This document shows, piece after piece, positions 59,426 to 64,000 of a DNA stretch of 64,000 nucleotides. The stretch's first letter is position 1, and each line of letters begins with the position of its first letter. The DNA is from Alphaproteobacteria bacterium (GTDB lineage Bacteria > Pseudomonadota > Alphaproteobacteria > Rhodobacterales > Rhodobacteraceae): positions 47,103 through 111,102 of the forward strand of contig JAJRPO010000069.1 in NCBI GenBank assembly GCA_024280735.1, read 5' to 3'. The translations under genes and the position numbers were made by a program. The notes beneath the pieces are model-generated. The model saw nothing but the letters and a program-made list of their open reading frames with translations, was not told the DNA's origin and did not search any database.

Positions 59426-60187
59426 ATGTCAGTTAATGTTTACGCATTCCCGCCCGTTACCCTAACCGGTTCGGAGTGGACGAAGCTCATTCCTGTGTCT
59501 CGGTCACAGTCCATCATGAGTGGCAAGCGCTATATTTCAGCAGCCAAACGCAAACGTCGGCTGGCCGCTTGTAAGGTGCAGGCGCTCGGAAACGGTAATA
59601 GTGGCGCGGGTTATTGCGAGGTTTTGAAGGAGTTACTGGAAGGCGGCGAGAATCTGGTTCGGCTGAATAGTTGGGCGGTGAACTGGCATCTGGATTCCGC
59701 GCGCGCCAAGGGATTGGTGAATGCGCAAGTCCTGAATTGGGCGACGGGTGGAAACCCCCTGGATTGGACCACGAGCGGGCAGCCGCTGGGCTGGTACACG
59801 GGCGCAATTTTGAACGCAACCCCAACCACAGACGGGGGGTGGCCAGCGGTCACAGTGACGGGTTGTCCTGCCAATATGATTGTGGCGCGGCCAGCCGATT
59901 TCATCACAGTTTTTGCCAATCCAAGCGATGCGGTCGGGGTGACGGTTAAGGTCATGGCGCAGGCCACGTCAAACGCGAGTGGCGTGGCGGTGATCCGGCT
60001 CATGGAGGCCCTGGCCAGTGGCGGGCGGGTCAATTTGCAATCCAGCGAAACGGCGGTTTTCGAGGTGCTGGAAATGCCGCGATCAATGCAGCCGGTTGCT
60101 GGTAACTGGTCCTACGATTGGGCCTTCAAAGAGGCGTTCGAGGATGAAGCCGAAGGCGGGTTTGTGGAGCTGAACCCATGGACCTAA
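59426..60187 (+). CDS. Tail tip/distal tail protein
   Basis: 253 residues, MSVNVYAFPPVTLTGSEWTK; SGKRYISAAKRKRRLAACKV; beta-rich second half (AVIRLMEALASGGRVNLQSS). The place behind the tape measure matches distal tail or minor tail proteins. The end overlaps the next gene by 10 bp. Confidence 0.7.
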   Translation: MSVNVYAFPPVTLTGSEWTKLIPVSRSQSIMSGKRYISAAKRKRRLAACKVQALGNGNSGAGYCEVLKELLEGGENLVRLNSWAVNWHLDSARAKGLVNAQVLNWATGGNPLDWTTSGQPLGWYTGAILNATPTTDGGWPAVTVTGCPANMIVARPADFITVFANPSDAVGVTVKVMAQATSNASGVAVIRLMEALASGGRVNLQSSETAVFEVLEMPRSMQPVAGNWSYDWAFKEAFEDEAEGGFVELNPWT

Positions 60188-60759
60188 AGCGCACAGTATC
60201 CGCTGCCTTTCTGGCGGCGTTACGTGGGGCATTTTATCCTAACGTCATGGTGTATCTGGATTGGCCGGGCGCGCCTATCCACGTTCATTCGGGCGTTGGG
60301 GTTATTTCTCACGACGGGCAGTCTTGGCTTGGGTCGGGGGGCGTTGGCGGGATTGATATTCCAGAAGAGCGAGACGGCATTGTCGCAACCGAGGCGTCCC
60401 TGACATTGCTGGGGATTCCGCCAAGTTCGTATGACCTCATGGATGATGTTATCCGAAACCGCCCCGCCAAGATGCTGATGGCGTTGACAACGAAGCGGGC
60501 GGGCAATGTGCTGATCGGCGCACCTACTGAGTTGTTCAGCGGCTACATGGATGGGATGAAGTTCACCACACAAGCGGATGGTGAGAACTTGGTTCACGGG
60601 ATTTCCATCGCGGTGGCGTCAGGACCGGGCGCGCGCGCGGTGGCGTCAATCACCCATTCCTACGAGGATCAAATCACCAAATTCCCCGGCGATACGGCGG
60701 GGCGGCACTTGATTCACAATGAGGCAAATCTTGCGAAACTGACGTGGCCAGAGACGTAG
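60178..60759 (+). CDS. Minor tail protein
   Basis: 193 residues, all-beta pattern: YPNVMVYLDWPGAPIHVHSG, GVGGIDIPEERDGIVATEAS, LFSGYMDGMKFTTQADGENL. This resembles lambda L/DUF-type tail tip hub components. Overlaps both neighbours (10 and 16 bp), so the three are translated together. Confidence 0.65.
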   Translation: MDLKRTVSAAFLAALRGAFYPNVMVYLDWPGAPIHVHSGVGVISHDGQSWLGSGGVGGIDIPEERDGIVATEASLTLLGIPPSSYDLMDDVIRNRPAKMLMALTTKRAGNVLIGAPTELFSGYMDGMKFTTQADGENLVHGISIAVASGPGARAVASITHSYEDQITKFPGDTAGRHLIHNEANLAKLTWPET

Positions 60760-61130
60760 TTTCCGCGCTCATGGAGGTCATGTTGGTGCCGTTGGAATGG
60801 GCCGTGGCGGATTGCTGTATCAGCGCCGCCGATGTGTTTGATCTGCTGCACGGCGTCGACCCCATGGCCTCCTTTCGCGGTCGATACACAAGCCGCAAGC
60901 AAGCGATAGAGATTATCAAGTCAGAGGGCGGGCTGTTTAGGCTTTGCCAAAAAATGGCCGATGAAACGGGGCTGCAATCCGGCCCCGAACAGACTGGCGC
61001 TATCGGAATCAGTCACAAAACGAACAGAGGCCGCACTTTGTTGATTTGCATTCAGCCCGGCGCGTGGGCGGGAAAAACCAGCACCGGTTTCAGGGTTATC
61101 AAGCAGGCAGAAAGGGCGTGGCATGTTTAG
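60744..61130 (+). CDS. NlpC-like tail protein (DUF6950 type)
   Basis: 128 residues. The start PLEWAVADCCISAADVFDLL and MASFRGRYTSRKQAIE has the W...DCC and RGxY pattern of the phage family distantly related to NlpC/P60 peptidases (lambda K position). The usual catalytic Cys is present in DCC; a clear His partner is not obvious, so activity is uncertain. Confidence 0.65.
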   Translation: MARDVVSALMEVMLVPLEWAVADCCISAADVFDLLHGVDPMASFRGRYTSRKQAIEIIKSEGGLFRLCQKMADETGLQSGPEQTGAIGISHKTNRGRTLLICIQPGAWAGKTSTGFRVIKQAERAWHV

Positions 61131-63678
61131 GTTTTTGGTACTTTTTCTGCTCATGGCAACCCCCGCAAGCGCGACGGGTCTGGAAACTTGGTTGGTCACA
61201 ACGCTTGTCGCTGCGGGCATTGGCGAAACAACTGCGGCGGCAATCGCTCTGGCGGTAAGCAGGTTCGCGGTATCAACGGCGCTTGGGATTGCCAGCTCCC
61301 TGTTGGGCGCGAAAAAGGCCAGCGGTGCGGATGCCGCGCGCGAATTGGGGCGAGACAGCAACCGCCCCGCCTATCGTTTTGCCTACGGCCACACACGGGT
61401 TCCGGGCAGTTACGCGCCCGCGCTGGTGAAGGGGAATATCCTTTATGCCTGCCTGATATTGAATTCGCGCGCCTCCGAGGGGAATTTCACAATTTACCTA
61501 GATAAGCGCGAGGTGGAGGTCACGGGCGATTTGTACGACTTCACATTGCTGGGCGGAGCGGCGGCCACGAACGACCCGTTCACTGGCTATCTAAAGGCTT
61601 GGATTGGCAAGGGAGACCAAACCACGCCGCCTGTCCAGATCACCGACGAAGCGCCTGAATTATTTCAAACCACCGACGGCTGGCAGGGGCGCACGGTGCT
61701 GTGGCTACGTCTTGACGTTGGGCCAAGCGGAAGTCGAAACGAGCGCTGGCCGCGCGCACGGCCAGAGGTTGAGGTCGAAGGGGATTGGTCGCTGGTTTAT
61801 GATCCGCGTGAGGTTTCCCATGACCTGAATGATCCGACAACATGGGCCTATTCTGCCAGTCAAGGGCCTTGCTTGATGGACGCACTGACGCAGAACCCGA
61901 TTGAGCAGTATCGGCCAGAAAACCTGATGGTGGAAACATTCGCGTGGTGCGGGGATGTGGCCGATGAGGATGTGGTCCTAAAGAATGGCGGCACCGAAAA
62001 GCGTTATCCGGTTGGCGGGGTGATTGTATTCAATGGCAGCGAGATTGAGGACCAAGTAGGCCCGCTGGTTTCGGCGGGGGCAAGTGAATTGGTGCGTGTC
62101 GCGGGCCGTCTTGGCGTGTCGCCTGGCACCTACCAAGCGCCAGTTTATACGCTCACCGATGCGCTGGATGATGGCTTTGAGTTTGAGGTCTACAAGCGGG
62201 GGGGCGATCTGCCAACACAATTGCGGGTCACTTATGTTTCGCCGGATCGTAACTTTGAGGAAGCCGAATTGCAGCCGTGGGATATTCCGGGCGCGCTGGT
62301 TGCGGACGGCGGTATTGCCAAGGTGCGTGATTTATCCCTGCCGATGGTGACAAGCCCGACGCAAGCAATGCGCATCCGCCAAATCATTGGCCGGACAGCG
62401 CGAATGCAAAAGGGCCTGAAATGTATCGCACCGCCTGACGCCTTTGAGTTGGTGGGCGGCTCTCGGTTGACGGTTGGCTTTGGCGCGGGATTCGAGAGAC
62501 TGAACGGTGAGTACAGGGCGCTCGGAGTTCATCCGGCATTTGATCCGCTTGGGGTCAACGGTGATGAGGGTGTGGCGTTGCGCTGCCCTATTGATACGGT
62601 CGAAACCTCGGCCACGATTTACGCTTGGGACGAATTGACCGATGAAGAGGACGTTTTGGTCGAGGCCTTTGATGCGGACCGATCCGGCATTGAAATGCCC
62701 GGGGCGATCACAGCAAGCACGGGTTCAATAGTTGATGAGGACCGAGGCAGTTACGTCACGCACCGGATACTGTTCGCGTTCCCGCCCTCCACATCTGTTT
62801 CCGTGACGGGTTATGAGTGGGAATACCGAAAAGACGATGATCTGTGGCAGTCAGGTGGCTGGGTTGATCGTGAGGCGTTAAATTCAGATGCTCCCGCAAA
62901 GAACTTTGGATACCTGTCTGGAATAAGCCCCACTTCATTTTATGACGTTCGGGTCAGGGCTGTTTCCCCCGCCGGCAAGTCTGATTGGCAAGTAATCAAT
63001 AATGTAAGCGTTGATTTCGCACTGACAGGCGTGAGCGCCGCCGCGATTGCGGGGGGTGCGCAGTTTCTGGGGAATGCGCCAGACGTGATAAGTTTCGCAG
63101 GGCTTCGGGTCTATCGATCTGATGTTGCGGCGGCTTTTGGCACGGCCTTGGCGGTTTCCGGTCTGATTCCAGCATCCGCGAACGGTGCTTTTGATGTGAG
63201 CGCAGGTGATCCGGCGGCGGTGAATATCGTAACCAATTCAGACTTTGCTGACGGGTCCGATTGGTCCGGCACAAACTGGACGATTGCCAGTGGTAAGGCC
63301 ACACACGCCCCCGTTGCAGCCAATTCATTGCGCCAAACAAATGCAATGGATGATGGTGCAGATTACCGGATCACGTTCACGGTTCTGGACCGTACCGCCG
63401 ATGTGGTGCGGCTCTCGATATTCGGCGACACGACAGTTACGGGCGCAAACAGAACGGCTAACGCCACGTTCCAAGAAATTCTGACCGCCCCGATAAACAC
63501 AACCCAAATCGGAGTAACTGCATTCCCATCTTTTGACGGTTCTGTCGATGATTTCTGGACTGTGAAAGACACCCCCGAATGCTTGGCGCAAGGTCAGGGT
63601 GATTTCTGGATCGTGCCTGTCACTCAAACAGGAGCTGAGGGCGCGCCGATAGGGCCGTTCACGCTCACAATTCCCTAA
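61123..63678 (+). CDS. Tail tip / host-specificity (J-like) protein
   Basis: 851 residues. It opens with a signal-like or membrane-active hydrophobic segment (MFRFLVLFLLMATPASATGL) and a second one at about 27-60. Next comes a tail-hub part with AYGHTRVPGSYAPALVKGNI and WPRARPEVEVEG, and then fibronectin-like repeats (FYDVRVRAVSPAGKSDW). The C-terminal jelly-roll-like segment (ITFTVLDRTADVVRLSIFGD) may bind receptor. Gene order (behind NlpC-like, before fibre) matches lambda J. Confidence 0.85.
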   Translation: MFRFLVLFLLMATPASATGLETWLVTTLVAAGIGETTAAAIALAVSRFAVSTALGIASSLLGAKKASGADAARELGRDSNRPAYRFAYGHTRVPGSYAPALVKGNILYACLILNSRASEGNFTIYLDKREVEVTGDLYDFTLLGGAAATNDPFTGYLKAWIGKGDQTTPPVQITDEAPELFQTTDGWQGRTVLWLRLDVGPSGSRNERWPRARPEVEVEGDWSLVYDPREVSHDLNDPTTWAYSASQGPCLMDALTQNPIEQYRPENLMVETFAWCGDVADEDVVLKNGGTEKRYPVGGVIVFNGSEIEDQVGPLVSAGASELVRVAGRLGVSPGTYQAPVYTLTDALDDGFEFEVYKRGGDLPTQLRVTYVSPDRNFEEAELQPWDIPGALVADGGIAKVRDLSLPMVTSPTQAMRIRQIIGRTARMQKGLKCIAPPDAFELVGGSRLTVGFGAGFERLNGEYRALGVHPAFDPLGVNGDEGVALRCPIDTVETSATIYAWDELTDEEDVLVEAFDADRSGIEMPGAITASTGSIVDEDRGSYVTHRILFAFPPSTSVSVTGYEWEYRKDDDLWQSGGWVDREALNSDAPAKNFGYLSGISPTSFYDVRVRAVSPAGKSDWQVINNVSVDFALTGVSAAAIAGGAQFLGNAPDVISFAGLRVYRSDVAAAFGTALAVSGLIPASANGAFDVSAGDPAAVNIVTNSDFADGSDWSGTNWTIASGKATHAPVAANSLRQTNAMDDGADYRITFTVLDRTADVVRLSIFGDTTVTGANRTANATFQEILTAPINTTQIGVTAFPSFDGSVDDFWTVKDTPECLAQGQGDFWIVPVTQTGAEGAPIGPFTLTIP

Positions 63679-63696
63679 ACAAAACGAGGTAATACC

Positions 63697-64000
63697 ATGC
63701 CAGCCCCAACCTTTGCGTTGCCCGTATCAGGGACAGCGCCCGATGAAACTACGTCTAAATCCCAACTTGAAACGGCTGTGCAGGGCGTCGTGGACACGTT
63801 GCATATAAATACGGAAAGTAAGGCCACCGCCGCACAAGGGGCCAAGGCTGACAATGCGTTGCAGGATGCCGCGGCATTTGCCACCGCCGCACAAGGGGCC
63901 AAGGCTGACAATGCGTTGCAGGATGCCGCGGCATTTGCCACCGCCGCACAAGGGGCCAAGGCTGACAATGCGTTGCAGGATGCCGCGGCATTTGCCACCG
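63697..64000 (+). CDS. Tail fibre protein, N-terminal end (cut by window)
   Basis: The first 101 codons, MPAPTFALPVSGTAPDETTS then SQLETAVQGVVDTLHINTES, lead into a 19-residue repeat ATAAQGAKADNALQDAAAF. AACGAGG lies 12 bases ahead of the ATG. The Ala/Gln-rich repeats suit a trimeric coiled fibre shaft. The receptor-binding end lies past the right edge. Confidence 0.8.
   Translation, partial: MPAPTFALPVSGTAPDETTSKSQLETAVQGVVDTLHINTESKATAAQGAKADNALQDAAAFATAAQGAKADNALQDAAAFATAAQGAKADNALQDAAAFAT
63823..64000 (+). repeat. Perfect 57-bp tandem repeats in the tail fibre gene
   Basis: Three identical units (63823-63879, 63880-63936, 63937-63993) plus the first 7 bp of a fourth. No base differs between copies. 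The unit length of 19 codons keeps the frame. Confidence 0.97.

Noticed and set aside
28662..64000. Transposable prophage of Mu type, suggested by the MuF-like protein
   Set aside because: A tyrosine integrase next to a tRNA, a lambda-like switch and siphovirus gene order argue against it; MuF-like head proteins are common outside Mu.
1..64000. CRISPR arrays, insertion sequences, rRNA genes, holin or endolysin genes
   Set aside because: I looked for regularly spaced repeats, transposase motifs, rRNA sequence and lysis-protein motifs and found none; lysis genes may lie right of the window.

Overview
The window reads as a chromosomal segment of a marine-type Rhodobacteraceae (Roseobacter group) alphaproteobacterium with the left-hand part of an integrated siphovirus-like prophage. 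The host assignment rests on the content of the first 28.6 kb: a heterotetrameric sarcosine oxidase operon (soxBDAG), an MttB-family methyltransferase, a TRAP transporter, an alphaproteobacterial DUF4167 protein, and the core block surA-like/pdxA/rsmA with lptD-lptG-lptF. No database search was possible, so every family name is recognised from motifs, length and gene order.

Host part (1-28.66 kb). On the minus strand soxB-soxD-soxA-soxG (soxG cut by the left edge) demethylates sarcosine. Divergent from it are an MttB-like methyltransferase and an orphan ABC substrate-binding protein, which suggests use of N-methylated compounds. Next comes dctP-dctQ-dctM with a carboxymuconolactone-decarboxylase-like protein, a quinone oxidoreductase and a class IV aminotransferase, tightly spaced as one operon. 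Housekeeping follows: prfA-prmC, DUF4167, then leftward lptF-lptG-lptD-surA-pdxA-rsmA, then rightward pepA-holC. Last is a leftward FAH-hpaH-hpaI cluster of lower aromatic catabolism. A tRNA-Gly(CCC) gene closes the host part.

Prophage (from the tRNA 3' end to the right edge, which cuts the tail fibre gene). A leftward operon of 16 genes runs from a strong promoter at about 35.7 kb down to the integrase. It includes a YqaJ-type exonuclease, a C2H2 zinc-finger protein, an ASCH-like protein and a PAPS-reductase-like protein carrying a stub of a cytosine methyltransferase. A control region holds a KilA-N protein, an exported protein of possible lysogenic-conversion type, and a short XRE repressor without a cleavage domain. 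Matching 16-bp operators sit at both early promoters. The rightward early genes include a Cro-like protein, small membrane proteins, RusA, a DNA methylase, a DUF1376 replication protein and a late-regulator candidate. That candidate is followed by a terminator just before the terminase genes. The late genes run terminase, portal, protease/scaffold, cement, capsid, connectors, tail tube, frameshifted tail chaperones, tape measure, tail tip and a repeat-containing tail fibre. No holin or endolysin is visible; they may lie beyond the right edge.

Most interesting points: (1) the portal protein carries a C-terminal 2H phosphodiesterase domain resembling the anti-CBASS protein Acb1; (2) the MuF-type head protein ends in a zinc metalloprotease domain and is followed by an overlapping small ORF; (3) the repressor/operator architecture can be read base by base; (4) an internal translation start probably makes a separate scaffold protein; (5) a T TTT TTG slippery site explains a tail-assembly ORF with no start codon; (6) two exported-protein genes are encoded against the direction of the late and early genes.
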